Part shown: positions 1 to 11,165 of the stretch, one piece after another
Numbering within the stretch: position 1 is the stretch's first letter
Layout of the letters: every line of letters starts with the position of its first letter
Assembly: GCF_036323735.1 (NCBI RefSeq)
Contig: NC_086037.1
Coordinates: 58,358,002-58,422,001 of the forward strand
Reading direction: 5' to 3'
Origin: Rattus norvegicus
Taxonomy: Eukaryota > Chordata > Mammalia > Rodentia > Muridae
Length of the DNA: 64,000 bases
Made by a program: the position numbers and the translations under genes
Notes under the pieces: generated by a model
What the model was told of the DNA's origin: nothing
Database searches by the model: none
What the model saw: only the letters and a program-made list of their open reading frames with translations

Positions 1-340
1 GATTTATCCCAGAAGGTAACACTTGAAGATATGCACCAGGCTGAAGCTCTTAGAAAGAAACGCAGTCAACAAAGGGCAAACAGTATTTAAAATACAGGCC
101 TAATCAAAATGAATTAAAATCGCATTTCATGTTTAATATTTTGTTGCGTGACCAATATTCATTGGATCACCAAGCAATAGTACTCTCTATTTCCAATTAA
201 ATACTGATTTGTAATTTTATACTAGGTGCCATGCAGAGTGAATTCAGAGAAGTTAAAAATAATTAACATTTATTTCACATTTCTATGTAACTTGAAATGT
301 ATCTCAGGTACTTGGAAATCGTATTTTTCTTTATTAATTA
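1..340. other. Unique sequence, no feature recognised
   Basis: AT-rich unique-looking DNA. I see no repeat family, exon-like frame or regulatory signature here. Confidence 0.5.
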
Positions 341-344
341 ATTT

Positions 345-546
345 AATTACTTGTGCATGTTTGTTTGTGTGCATATATGTGCCCCTTATATGTGCATGGA
401 ACCACAGTGATCAGAAGAAAGTGCCAGGCTGCCTGGAACTGGAATATCAGGCAATTGCAAGCCAATCAGGGTGGATGCTGGGCACCTAACCCTGGGCCCT
501 TGCAAAAGCAGCAAATGCTCTTAACTCCTGAGTCACCTCTCCAGAT
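345..546 (-). mobile_element. B3/B2-type SINE, minus strand
   Basis: Read on the minus strand, the segment starts with a degenerate tRNA-like head (the + strand ends in a variant of the ctgagccatctctccag signature). It continues through the internal region ending in a gtgcatgtttgtgtgtgc-like 3' part. Divergence from the family consensus is high, so this is an old copy. B2 and B3 share this head, so the subfamily is uncertain. Small frames crossing it are not genes. Confidence 0.7.
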
Positions 547-2077
547 CTAAAACTTGTGTTTTCTCCATTAAATGTAAGATAAAGAATAACTTTAAAAAGG
601 GCCCAATGTATATCCAACAAACACTCTTATATAAATATGCTAGCTAACAGAAAAATATAGACTATAATTTTTGTAAAAGCGGGATGAAGACAGCGTGTCA
701 AACATATAAAAAGACTTTAATCTCTCCCCAGATCCCATTTTTAAAGGGTAGTTTCAGACCTTGAGACGTGAGAAGGAAGAATAGACGAAGGAAGGAGAAT
801 TGACTAGAAAGTGGCCAGGCTTTCACGGGCTTGGCTGACTTGAGGGAGCTGACCGTGTTGTTGTCTCTGGAATAATAATAAACTGTCCCATTCAAAGAGA
901 AAAAAACTTGGAATTTTTTGGCATGAAGAAATGCTAACCATTTTGGGGGCTAGATGTGTTTAACCCTTTGTGAACGCTACACAGTGTGTAGGTGTTAAAG
1001 CATGTTATTGCTCTACCAGTGTGCAGAACTAGAAGTAATTTTGATGCCAATTCTTTCCCCGAAATGTGTCAACCTCCTCCTTTGCTTTTGATTTCTTTGT
1101 GTAGAATGTCCATGACTCTCTTAGGTGACACTTGCCTTCTTCTTTAACCCTGACCTTCTGACCCTCTAAGGAGTCAGAATCCATTGTTTGTTTTGTGCTG
1201 TTCAAACTGCCAGGGACTTGACACTTGTTTCTGAGAAGCATATGGTAGACACGTTGGGAGCGGAGTAACATGCAAAAGATGGATGAGGTTAGTTAAGTTG
1301 GCCTGGATCTTAAAAGAACAGACTTTAGACAAAGTCTGCTAAGGAAAACTGGAAGGAAATTAGACAAAATGATTGTAACAGGCTTAGTATTTATGGGGAT
1401 AAAGGAAGGGATGATTTAAATGGTCTGGCTTAAAATTTTTTTTAAGAAATGAATATCATATCAGCATTAGAGAAAACAAATGGGGATGTGACCTGCACTC
1501 AGAATCCCCAAATTGCCAGTTTATGATCAGGAAGGAGTACAGCTATAAACAGGCAGAGATAGGACATGGCATGAAAGGAGGAAAGAATTGATCAGGACCC
1601 ATCACATACTCACAGAAAGACAGACACAGGACTTACACACAGATCAAACAGGAAACCTGAAAATCAGATGGTATTGTCTTGTGCCAGCCAAGGAAAGCAG
1701 AGCCAGGAAGCACAGATGATATGAAAGATTCAGTGTCTACAGGTAGACGCTCCTCTTACATCTATGAAAGACGCCGTGGAGAAGAATGGATTAGGAACTT
1801 AACTGACGGCATCGTTCAGGAATCAGGATGTTCCAGTAAGGAAATTTCAAAGCAAAATAAACATAATAATAAACAGTGTCAGAGATGAAGTAACTGTAGG
1901 TTAAACCCAAGAATGACAGGACAGAGCGACTGGCAGACTGGAAATGTATAGTAAGAGAACATAGGTAATAATAAAGGCATATTGCTATTGCAAAATTGTG
2001 GAATGTAGAGAGGTGGAAAGAGGACGAAGCCTGTGGACTCCACGAGAAAAAGAAAATCAACAGGAGCAAAACTGGTA
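547..2077. other. Unique sequence, nothing recognised
   Basis: About 1.5 kb without a recognisable repeat or coding region. Open frames of 60-90 codons occur on both strands, but they overlap one another, lack homology I recognise and have chance length. Old, highly diverged repeats may be present below what can be seen by eye. Confidence 0.5.
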
Positions 2078-2230
2078 TGAGGTGGGAGAGACAGCTCAGT
2101 GGTTAAGAGGAAGCCCGGCTCTTCCAGGGGGCAGAGCAACCAGGCAGCTTACAAGGACCTAGAACTCTAGATCCAAGGGATCTGATGCCCTCCTCTGGCC
2201 CTGGTAAGCACCTGCATTCAGGTGCATACA
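2078..2230 (+). mobile_element. B3/B2-type SINE, plus strand
   Basis: The head 'gagacagctcagtggttaag' matches the tRNA-derived A-box region of B2/B3 elements. It is followed by the 'gatctgatgccctcctctgg' body typical of this superfamily. The element runs straight into an AT-rich simple tract, which probably grew from its 3' tail. Confidence 0.75.
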
Positions 2231-2582
2231 AATATATTATATTATAGTATGGTATAGTATATTAATTGTTATGTTATATTATCATGTTATGTTATATTAT
2301 ATTATATTTATTATATTATATCATATGTATTTCATTGTATAATATATAATTATATAATATATTGTTAATAATTATATAAATATATTATATTTATATATAA
2401 CTATATAAATATTAATTGTTAATTATATGATATATTATATGTCATATAATATATAATGTAATGTAAATATATACATAAATATACATAAAGATATATATGT
2501 GTGTATGTTTATATATACATATATATGGATATTTGTGTGTATGTAAATTCATTTATACACATGTGTGTATATGTATGTATAC
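2229..2582. repeat. AT-rich low-complexity tract grading into TG/TA repeat
   Basis: About 260 bp of interleaved tta/tata words (ttatattatatt-like) is followed by mixed tatg/tgtg words. The tract is directly 3' of a SINE, consistent with expansion of its A-rich tail. The 70-codon frame across it has tyrosine/valine/cysteine-rich composition dictated by the repeat and is not a gene. Confidence 0.8.
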
Positions 2583-3008
2583 TGGTCATGAACAATTACT
2601 CAGAAAACTAAATATCTTCAGGTTTACTAGTAACAACACTGGGTATAAACACACTAAAAGAATATATACAAACTTAAGAGAAAAAATAAATTTCTACCTA
2701 GTTTGCTGATTAATTTACAGCCAGTCAATTTTAAAGGCGGACTAAAGGAATCCTCAATCTATATCATCTCAAAGAAGCCTTTTTAGGTGTCTTAAAGTCT
2801 ACCTTAGAGTTTGAGGATGAGCAACTTGCCCAAACTTTTCCTAATTTGGGTGCTTGCAAGCCTTGGGAATATCTCTTTCCTATACGCATCACGGAAGTGG
2901 GTCACTTTCCTCTGCATTCACAGAAAGAGTTTAGTGACAACCCCAAGAACATTAAATGAATCCTCCAGTAGCTTAAGTCCCTCCAGTCCAACAAAGTCCT
3001 CTCAAACA

Positions 3009-3206
3009 GGAAAAGAAGGAAGAAAGGAAGGAAGGAAGGGAGGAAGGGAGGAAGGGAGGAAGGGAGGAAGGGAGGAAGGGAGGAAGGGAGGAAGGGAGGA
3101 AGGGAGGAAGGAAGGAAGGGAGGAAGTGAGGAAGGGAGGAAGGGAGGAAGGGAGGAAGGGAGGAAGGGAGGAAGGGAGGAAGGGAGGAAGGGAGGAAGGA
3201 AGGACA
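3009..3206. repeat. Purine (GGAA/GGGA)n minisatellite-like tract
   Basis: Nearly 200 bp are exclusively A and G on the plus strand, built from ggaa and ggga tetramers in an alternating 8-bp higher-order unit (ggaagggag). Its three spurious frames encode Lys/Gly/Arg/Glu repeats on one strand and Ser/Leu/Pro/Phe repeats on the other. Long polypurine tracts of this type can adopt triplex (H-DNA) structure and are unstable in length. Confidence 0.9.
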
Positions 3207-3361
3207 TGAAAACTCGCAATGGCCAGTAGAAAATTCTAAACGTGAAAAACAAAAACAAACAAACTGGAGATCTAAGATCCGTGTTAGGAAAACAAAATCC
3301 ATTGCTAAAAATAGATCCAAAATGATTGAAATGATGGAATTGTGGAAGAACATATCCAACA

Positions 3362-3600
3362 TTTTTTTTCTGTTGCTATGAAAAAAATACCCAACAGAAG
3401 AAACTTGAGGGAGGAAAGTTTGTTTTAATTACAGCCCGAGGCCTTCAGTCCATCAAGGTGAGGTGTAATGGCAGCAGTACGCACTTGAGGTGGTGACTCC
3501 AGTGTCCCTAGTCAGGAAGCAGAGAGCATTAAACCCTCCTTTGGGGTAGCTTTTCCCTCTCAATTAACCAAAGGAAAATCCCCAGAGATTTGGTTCCACG
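3362..3600 (-). mobile_element. MaLR/ERVL-like LTR fragment, minus strand
   Basis: 'ctgttgctatgaaaaaaata' followed by a 'gggaggaaagtttgtttt' word, 'cagtccatcaaggtga' and 'aggaagcagagagcat' reproduces the order of motifs in the rodent LTR-like elements at about 11.4, 35.7 and 38.0 kb in this window. The end carrying the closing gttgaca-like motif is missing, so the copy is truncated. The family name is not assigned. Confidence 0.55.
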
Positions 3601-4159
3601 ATGATTCTAAATGCCATCTAGTTGGTGATCAAAATTAGCCACAACAATGAGGCCACTGAGGTCAAAAGGCAGTTGAGAGGATACAGAACGTATTTGAAAA
3701 TATAAAAATAGCCAAAAGGAAAAATATGCATATAAGAACCGGAGCAGGGCTTGCAGAGGTGAGAACGGAAGGCCTAAGACGAATGCTCCCCTTGGTAGAT
3801 TCTGCAACAAATTAGATGCTTCTGAGGGAGATCTGTGAACCGGAATCCATAGCAACAGGAATCACCCAAAAATCTGAAGCCCAGAGAGCATGAATGGCGT
3901 TACATATATACTGGCAGAGAGCAAGCACACAGAGACCGCGAAGGGACGCAGGATGGAGATGAGAGGTTTTATAAAAGAGATGAGCCTGGCTGTCCTAATA
4001 TATCCACCAGCCCCCCAGAAGAGCCATATATAGCCTTGGTTGTCAGGTGACTGCAACCACAGGCAGGAATTTTCCTTCGAGATCAATCACGTGTAATGGT
4101 AAGGCAGCACAATATAATTAGTAAGCCAAAATTCTTTATTTTTTTTAAGTGGAAAAATG
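3601..4159. other. Unique sequence, nothing recognised
   Basis: No repeat family, RNA gene or convincing coding region. Two minus-strand frames of 74 and 82 codons lack any recognisable domain. Confidence 0.45.
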
Positions 4160-4425
4160 ATGGTTGCAGGGAGTGACTCTGGGGGTAAGTCTGCCTATTG
4201 TACAAGCTCAAGGTCCTAGGTTTGAATCTCCAACATCCATGTAAAAGCCAAGTGTTGACTGTGTATTCCTTTCACACCAGCAAAGACAGGCAGATACTGG
4301 CGATTTGGTGGCCAGCCAACCTAACCGAAACAGTGAACTTCAGTTCAGTGAGAGATGCTACCCCAAAAATAATGAGGCATAAAATTATGGAAGACACACG
4401 TGTGATCACACAACACATGCATATC
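4160..4425 (+). mobile_element. B4-like composite SINE, plus strand
   Basis: A tRNA-like head with 'taggtttgaatctccaacat' in the B-box position is followed by a B1-like middle ('ggccagccaacctaac', 'cagtgagagatgctac') and a terminal 'gaagacacacgtgtgatc' block. The same block order recurs near 9.67 and 10.85 kb, showing one family with three copies in this window. All are strongly diverged. Confidence 0.65.
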
Positions 4426-5227
4426 CACTATTTATTGATTAAAAGTAGAAAACTTAAACTGACAGAAATGCTCGAACATATTTGGAGTCGTGGGAAACAC
4501 TCAGATAATGATTGAGGAGTTGGCAGGATAAACCCCAAATGTAGAGACGTAGGGAGTAGATCCATATCCCTAACAAATACGACTGTGACCAAGTGACATA
4601 CAGATTGCTTACGCTTGAAATAAGGAATGGGAAACTCAGGCAGTGCCATTGTATTTCAGTTACCTTTGGATCTAAATTGGCCTCTGGAGACCTCGACACC
4701 ACATTTAGTGTCTGCCTCCGTGGACATTGCGTTCCACATTGCAACGACCTATTAATGATCCTTCCCAGAGAGAGTTCGCATTTGTAACATCACAAAGCCC
4801 GCTCATTCGTCAGCCAGATTGCAAAATTTCACTTCTCCCGATAAGCAGTTTTTCATAAATCAGGGTAGAATAAGAGCGGTAAAGATGGCTCATAACTCTT
4901 CCACATCTCTCTCCCTCTTAGCGCCTCCCCACTACTGATGTCCTAATATATTGTTATCGCTGTCCTCGCTGCTGTCTCAGCCCCATCTCTAGGGAATAAG
5001 CATGGTGGTAGCCAAAGATCAGAACTCACTGGATGTTCTCACATCCACACTCACACACCTCTAGATGCTTCTAGAATAGCCTGGTATCACATACGCCACC
5101 CCGAGGCTCAAAACTTCATCTTTGTTTAATACGATCAGTTTCCAGTGTATCAAATATCGAACTGGCTCAACCGCATCTCTCAAGCCTGAGACAGCTCTCT
5201 TCTGCATGAAGCAACATGCTTTTTATT
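4426..5227. other. Unique sequence, nothing recognised
   Basis: Nothing recognisable as repeat or gene. Overlapping frames on both strands (60-105 codons) are mutually exclusive and of chance length. Confidence 0.45.
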
Positions 5228-5880
5228 TTTTTTTAATTTATTATTTGAGAATTTCATACAGTATACAATTCATTCTAATCATTTTCATGCCCTAACTCTT
5301 CCTCTCCAATTCTTTACAGACCAACTTCTATGACACCACCCTCCAATGTCGTGTCCTCTTTTTATAACCCACTGAGTCCGATGAGTGGATTATAGGTATA
5401 AGGTCATATGGGCATGAGTACAGTGTCACCCATAGTTATGTGAGCAACCTACCAGGGGCCACACCCCCGAAGACAACTAATTCATCATTCTCCCATAGTC
5501 CACAACTGTCAATAGCTCCCCAGCTAAGGGTGGGGCTCACAAATCCCCTCCCCTAGTTATGTGACATTGGTAACCAGCCTGCTTTTGCATATGTTATGTG
5601 CAAGCAACCATTGTGGCTGTACATTCGTTTTTGTTTTTGTTTTTGTTTTTTTGTTTTTTGTTTTGTTTTGTTTCTTTGTTTTTTTATCTTTATTAACTTG
5701 AGTATTTCTTATTTACATTTCAATTGTTATTCCCCTTCCTGGTTTCCAGGCCAACATCCCCCTAACCCCTCCCCCTACATTCTTGAGGGTAATGGCACTG
5801 GCATGCCCAGAAGACACTGTTTTTGTCACAGCCCTCCCAAAACCTCCAGCATTTTACAATCTTTCCACAATGGGGAGTTC
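5228..5880 (-). mobile_element. Old L1 3' UTR, minus strand, split by a younger L1
   Basis: The text 'aacccactgagtccgatgag', 'cctaccaggggccacacccc', 'gtcaatagctccccagctaa' and 'gcatgcccagaagacact' follows the order of a rodent L1 3' UTR read backwards. The element is interrupted at 5627-5775 by a second L1 3' end. After that insertion the old sequence resumes in register ('gagggtaatggcactggc'). The outer limits are approximate. Confidence 0.7.
5627..5775 (-). mobile_element. Short 5'-truncated rat-type L1 3' end, minus strand
   Basis: A T-rich tail (ttttg repeats from 5628) is followed by 'tttatctttattaacttgag' and 'gccaacatccccctaacccc', the reverse complement of the end of a young rodent L1. 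It is bounded by 'tacattc' at 5620-5626 and 5776-5782, a target-site duplication of at least 7 bp. Only about 150 bp of the L1 was inserted, as expected for strong 5' truncation. The 138-codon frame starting at 5596 crosses this junction and is not a gene. Confidence 0.75.
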
Positions 5881-6160
5881 TCAAGCTCCAGTCTGGCTTC
5901 TGCTCTGAAGCAGGCTGCTTACAGTGACATTAGAGTCCCAGTGCAAAGAATAAAACAGAGATGCTTCCTGGTCCTGTATACCGCTGTACCTAATAACCTT
6001 ATCAAAGGGTAACGGCAAATGTGGGATCCCAAAGATAAGCCAACGTGGTGAGATTTAAGAAGGAAGAGATAGGGGGAGAATTATTGCCATCTTCTAGGGG
6101 AGACTATGAGGTCTCTGGATCTTAAAAAAACAAAACAAACTAACAACAACAACAAAACAA

Positions 6161-6300
6161 GGGGCTGGGGATTTAGCTCAGGGGTAGAGCGCTTACCTAG
6201 GAAGCGCAAGGCCCTGGGTTCGGTCCCCAGCTCCGAAAAAAAAGAACCAAAAAAAAAAAAAAAAAAAAAACAAAAAAAAAAAAAACAAAACAAAACAAAA
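6161..6300 (+). mobile_element. ID-type SINE (BC1/tRNA-Ala related), plus strand
   Basis: The core at 6161-6235 begins 'ggggctggggatttagctca' and contains an A-box-like tagctcaggggtagagc and a perfect B-box-like gggttcggtcc. It ends 'cccagctccg' and is followed by a long interrupted A tail. This is the rat-abundant ID family, spread by L1 machinery and transcribed by RNA polymerase III when active. Compared with the usual 'cagtggtagagcgcttgcct' it has g for t after tagctcag and 'ttacctagga' for 'ttgcctagca'. A target duplication could not be fixed because both flanks are A-rich. Confidence 0.92.
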
Positions 6301-7205
6301 ACAAGTACTCTTGGGGAAGTTCAAACCAAGTCAATTATTGTGGTCAAAGGAGCCTTGGAGGATCCTGAGTCTGTGTGAAACCTGCCGGGGACAATAGACT
6401 ATGGGTAAAGGTCACCTGTGGACTCAGTGTTCCACTTCAGAGGTTCTGTAGAGGAGGAAGATAGATACATACCTTATCCCCCTATCATGTCTGTTCCTCT
6501 ATGTTTGGTTTTAGGCTCAGTGAGCCACACTTGTTGGCAATTTGCTCCTTGCTTCATTGGTTCTCAACCCTATGCATGTTTTACTTTATCCCCAGATACT
6601 GGGCACCACTTTCTGCTTCATAATAATAACAAGTACTGCCTGTTGACTGGAAATGGTGCTGTGGATAGGGTGAGGGAGAACAACTTAGCAAGGGCATTAC
6701 AGGGTGAACGCATCAAGAACTACAATGGATCAAGAGTCTAATACTCGCACCTTTCGAAAGCACATCATCGGCTGACCTTTGAAGAAACCTATAGGCCTGT
6801 AGTCTCTTGACACTTTAAGAGAATGCTAGGCGTTTTAAAAAAAATCTATATTTAAAATCTAAATTTATGGTTCGAGGTGTGAACCTTTCAGTATGTCAAA
6901 AGTTAAGAGCTCTGTGAACTTATAAAAGTAAGGCTGGCACAAGGCTGCTGGCCAATAACTAAGGTAAGAAAAGAAATTCTTGGTAAATCCTGTTCTGGAT
7001 TCAAAGCTGGGAGAGTAGCAGTGCATTGGCTCTGGGCTTGCAAAGTCAGGCTGTCTCTCTTCATTATTAGAGTTCAGGTTTGGGATTTTATAAAACAACA
7101 TGAGATGGGCAAATGATAAGTCTACAATGTGAGGTCTGAGTTAGGAACGCTTGTGGAGACATTAAGATATTGAAGATGATAAGATGTGTGTGTGTGTGTG
7201 TGTGC

Positions 7206-7236
<31 letters not shown>

Positions 7237-8075
7237 AATGACTTACATATCAATTAGTTATTATTAAAATGAAACTAATAATAAAGGTATTACCTGAAAT
7301 TGATTTGTCACTGAAAATTCTACCAGAATTATTCAGAAACAGGTCAGCAAGAAAGACTCTGGCACCCAGAGAGCCCAAAGAGCCCAGAAGAAGAATTACC
7401 CTCTCCAGAACCCAGTCTGTTACTCCTCACTCATTCCTTACCAGGCCCCTGGTTCTATATCCTGTCCATCCATGAATTTACTGGGACAAGAGTGTCAAAT
7501 GGATTAGATTTGTCCACAAATCAGTTGTTAAACAAAAGGGACTCCAAGTGCTACCAGAAACTGGGCTTAGATAATTACAAATCATCCTAGATACACAAGA
7601 TCAATGTGCGACCACAGTGTATACTTCTACTATAGCAGATAAGAAAGAGATGGGCTCCGTCTGAGGAAAGGAACAGCCTCACTCCGAGCCTCAACTACCT
7701 CCACAGACATCAATGGGTGACCTCCAGAACTTAAAACATAGGTATTGTTGAATTAACCTGTGAGTATTTGAAGAAACTACAGATAAGCTATTTGGGAGAA
7801 GAGAATATGCATACCTAGAAAACATTAGGGCTATTTTCAACCATAGAAGTAGCCAAGCTGAGAATACTAACAGCTCACATTGAGGTGGAGAGAAAGAAAA
7901 TGGAGAATACACCAAGAGATGGCTTAAAGAAATACACTTAGGTTCCAGGGAAGATATTCATTCAGACACTTGAAGACTGAAGAAATTTTTTGTTAAAAGG
8001 TAATCTTTCTCTTCGAAAATCAACACAGTGAGCCAAGAGGACAATATAAAAAATATCTATTCACCAAGTAAATCA
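6301..8075. other. Unique sequence with one TG microsatellite
   Basis: Apart from the (TG)n tract at 7185-7236 I see no repeat, RNA gene or coding region. The longest frame (107 codons, 6418-6741) has no recognisable domain or exon context. Confidence 0.45.
7185..7236. repeat. (TG)n microsatellite, interrupted
   Basis: About 50 bp of alternating T and G with two interruptions (one gcg, one ttt). Alternating purine-pyrimidine sequence of this kind can form Z-DNA. Confidence 0.95.
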
Positions 8076-8079
8076 CCAT

Positions 8080-8319
8080 TTAATCTCACCCAGGTAACTC
8101 CTGAAACACACGATGTTTTGAATCTATTTTGTAAACACATTAATTATAAGTGTCAGATACAAACATTCTAGGGGTGGAGTAATGGCTCAGGGAACACTTG
8201 ATGTTCTTTCAGAAGACAGGACTCCCATTCCCAGCACCTATTCTAGGTGGCTTACAATTGTCTGTAACTCTACTTTTAGGTCATCCAGTGCCCTTTTCTG
8301 TCCTCCATAGGTAACCACA

Positions 8320-8381
<62 letters not shown>

Positions 8382-8640
8382 AAAAAAAGAATTTTTAAAG
8401 ACAAACATTCCATCAAAAGTATCCTCAGTCCCTCCCCTCCCCCAAACCCTCATTCTCCTCCTCCCCTTCCACGAGCAGGAGAGTGTCATATAAAAGATAA
8501 TACAAGAGAAAGGGATGGTTTTTAACCATCATTTAATACCAATGATTAGAACCCAGAACCAAGTAACAAGAGGAAAACAGCATTCGGGTGAGTTACCAGT
8601 ACATCGTGCACCACTTTGATGACAAACCCAGTCTACGTAT
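8080..8640. repeat. Local duplication, copy A
   Basis: With the SINE at 8169-8400 removed, this segment aligns colinearly with 9318-9620. Shared landmarks include 'gatgttttg', 'attataa.tgtcaga', 'catcaaaa', 'ttagaacccagaac' against 'ttagatcccaagac', 'gtgagttac', 'acatc.t.c.ccactttgatga' and 'agtct' against 'agact'. The similarity is clear but well diverged, so the duplication is old. Neither copy contains a recognised gene. Confidence 0.75.
8169..8400 (+). mobile_element. B2/B3-type SINE with (CT)n tail, plus strand
   Basis: The head 'ggggtggagtaatggctcag' and the body 'tctgtaactctacttttagg' plus 'cccttttctgtcctc' identify the B2/B3 superfamily. A 58-bp (CT)n run (8322-8379) lies in the tail. 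The element is flanked by perfect 10-bp direct repeats 'acaaacattc' (8159-8168 and 8401-8410). The paralogous segment near 9397 lacks it and carries a single 'tcaaatattt' at the same position, so the SINE arrived after the local duplication. Confidence 0.88.
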
Positions 8641-9317
8641 GTTAAACAACGAGAAACAGCTCAAAGGCAGGACACATCCCCATATCCGTGATGCTCACTT
8701 TCCTCAGAACTCCCTGAAGACCTGGTTTGCCCCTTAGTAGGTTAAGCATCACCGGCAGGTGTATTTCATAAGTGCAGTGATGGCGTTAAGCCTCCCAGAA
8801 AACACAGCAGCCCTTATTTGTTATGTCACAGCAGAGCTGTGATATATTCCAAGGGCAGACACTCACTCTAATCATTCGAAACAAAGGGACAGACTCATTC
8901 ATCCCAGTAATCAATATGAATCCCCTGCTCCAGAAAAAAAGCATAAATCAGCGATTGCTCCACGCTCAGTTGTTTAGTTTTTTGGTTTTTGGTTTTTTGT
9001 TTTTCCCATCCACCCCTCGAGGAGCCAAGGGAGGAGAAAAAGTGGGACATGTGTCAACAGAGAAGCGACTCGGGTTTTTCTATCGACAGACATTGCCAGT
9101 GGGCCGCAAATTCTCCTTGGCAGCTGTGCTCAGACCAATGTTGCTGGAGGTAAGGCAGCCGGGGAACGTGTGGGTTTTGCCTGAGTGCAATCTCATGTGC
9201 TACAGAAGATGCTGGGGTTTTTTTGTTAAGGTGCATGGAAGAAAAGGAAAGTTGTAACAAATGTGTGCCTGCCCGTCTGGCAGCAAGCATATTCTTAGTC
9301 AAATGATTAGGCTTAAA
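8641..9317. other. Spacer between duplicated segments, nothing recognised
   Basis: Unique-looking sequence with a short ttttggtttt run near 8975-9005. Frames of 144 (+) and 82 (-) codons overlap each other and neither resembles a known family. Confidence 0.45.
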
Positions 9318-9620
9318 TCATATCCTTGGTGTTGAAAACTAGGAAACATGATGTTTTGGGTATATTTTGCGAATATGTTGATTATAAATGTCAGAATCAA
9401 ATATTTCATCAAAATATAGACGTGCATTTGTAGATTCCCGCCCCCCGACTCCCATTTCCAGCCTCCCCTTCAGTGAACAAGGGAGCCTTATAGAAGAGAT
9501 ATAGAAGAGAAATGTTATTTATACCAACAGTTAGATCCCAAGACAGAATAACAGGAGGAAAGTGGCCCTCATGTGAGTTACTAATACATCATCCTCCACT
9601 TTAATGATAAATTCAGACTA
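9318..9620. repeat. Local duplication, copy B (SINE-free)
   Basis: Direct-orientation partner of 8080-8640, about 1.2 kb downstream. It keeps the ancestral, uninterrupted version of the site occupied by a SINE in copy A. Left and right limits are judged by eye to within about 20 bp. Confidence 0.75.
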
Positions 9621-9664
9621 AATAATTTAGGTTTTTTTCTTTCTGATGAACATAGACAGATATC

Positions 9665-9910
9665 AGGACTGGGGATATCACTACCAGCAAAGTTCTTGAC
9701 AAACATGGGGACCCTGAGTTGGGTACCAAGCACATATTTTTAAAAAAACCAATGAACAAAGAAACAACCCCATCAGGGTGAGGTACACTCCCAATGCCAG
9801 CTCCAGGAGTACAGAGGCAGGGGAATTCCTGAGATTCCCTGGCTAGCCATCTCACACTACCTGGTGATTTCTAGAGCACTGAGGTACACTGTCTTAAACC
9901 AAAAAGATGG

Positions 9911-9955
<45 letters not shown>
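9665..9955 (+). mobile_element. B4-like composite SINE with CA tail, plus strand
   Basis: 'gatatcactaccagcaaagt', 'cccaatgccagctccaggag', 'cagaggcaggggaattcctg' and 'ctggctagccatc' follow the order of the tRNA/B1 composite SINE also present near 4.2 and 10.85 kb. It ends in a (CA)n tract at 9913-9955, which encodes the threonine/histidine and valine/cysteine repeat frames seen on the two strands. Confidence 0.65.
9913..9955. repeat. (CA)n microsatellite
   Basis: Roughly 20 uninterrupted CA units at the 3' end of a SINE, ending in acgcactcat. Confidence 0.95.
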
Positions 9956-9956
<1 letters not shown>

Positions 9957-10844
9957 TCATATGCATAAAACATCTCTCTCCCCACTGTGCATTTCCTGGT
10001 GCCTCAGAGCAGCACATAACATCAGGCCTTTGAGGTATCTTGAGACCTTCCCTCCCATTTTCCCTCCTCACTCTTTTATTCTCTGTGTATACATGCCTAT
10101 GTATCATGCCTATGTATCATGCAATATGAACAGCTTGTTTAGTCTTCACTCCATGGAATAAATGGTAACAATAATGTCCTAGCTCACCAGTTCACCAGCT
10201 TTTATAGAAGGCAGCAACAGATTTGTTTTAACCCTTACGATAAACCCATATCATCTTGCAAGGGAAGAATTATTGTCTCGGCTGCCGAGGATGTTGTAAG
10301 CCTTTAGATATGATGTCAGTTGCCTCACTGGTGATCAGATCTCCTTCAGAGGAGGTGGGGAGGCTATGTCCACTAGTTGATAGTTAACATTTAAAGTCTT
10401 GACTCTTTAAGTCCAACCCATCCCAGTCATTACTGGCCATTCCAGATCTATAGTTCTGTCTGTCCACCCAGCCTCTTTAGCCTACGGTACATATTCTAAT
10501 CATCTCCCTTTGATGCGTTTTGATTCCAAACACTCCTTAAAAGATATCTCACTAAATTGTTTTATTGCTTACTAAATTCTCATTCAGGTCCTCTTCCTAA
10601 AGAACTCACCCAGCGACCACTCCTACACTCATCTCTAAGACATCCCTAGCTAGCAGAATGCTGCTGAATGTCAGCATGGAACTCATGAGGGAGACAGACC
10701 GTACACAGTGTTTTCTTGTTTCTATGGCATTAACAGTCCAAGCACAGCTAAAACTATTGTTACCAACAAACTTCCTGAAAACGTATTCGTTCTCAAAATC
10801 TAGCTAACTCTAGTTCCTCATTGAATCCGATGCATAGAAATTAG
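9956..10844. other. Unique sequence, nothing recognised
   Basis: No repeat or coding signature was recognised in this stretch. Confidence 0.45.
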
Positions 10845-11165
10845 AGAGCCAGGTGCTAGAAAGATGCCCAATCAGCAAAATACCAGGTTCACAGTCATGA
10901 GGAGCTCAGTTTGAGCCCTAGAACCTGTGTGGAAAGTCTACCTGGTGGCACCCGTTTATAACTCCAGCCACGAGGAAGGCAGAGGCAGGTAGATTTGTGG
11001 GATTCTCCGTCTATCCAGCTACTTGGCAGGTTCAGTACCAAGTGACAAACCCTGTATTTAACAAAAATAATGAGGACTACACCTGAAGAATGACACTCAA
11101 CAATGATCTCTGTCCTCCACATGCATATGCACACACGTGCACACACATGCATACACATGTGAATA
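10845..11165 (+). mobile_element. B4-like composite SINE, plus strand
   Basis: 'ccaggttcacagtcatgagg', 'ggtggcacccgtttataact', 'gaaggcagaggcaggtagat' and 'caagtgacaaaccctgtatt' show a tRNA-like head fused to a B1-like body. The end is CA/TG-rich ('gcacacacgtgcacac'). It is the third copy of the family also seen near 4.2 and 9.7 kb. Confidence 0.7.

Noticed and set aside
2811..3362. Open frames of 118-132 codons on both strands
   Set aside because: They run through the (GGAA/GGGA)n tract; the repeated Lys/Gly/Arg/Glu and Ser/Leu/Pro residues follow from the repeat.
5596..6012. 138-codon frame with a hydrophobic N terminus resembling a signal peptide
   Set aside because: The hydrophobic part is the translated T-rich tail of a truncated L1, and the frame crosses the insertion junction.
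6161..6235. tRNA-like A and B boxes suggesting a tRNA gene
   Set aside because: The sequence is an ID SINE with an A tail; it lacks a full cloverleaf with proper acceptor stem and is one of a high-copy family.
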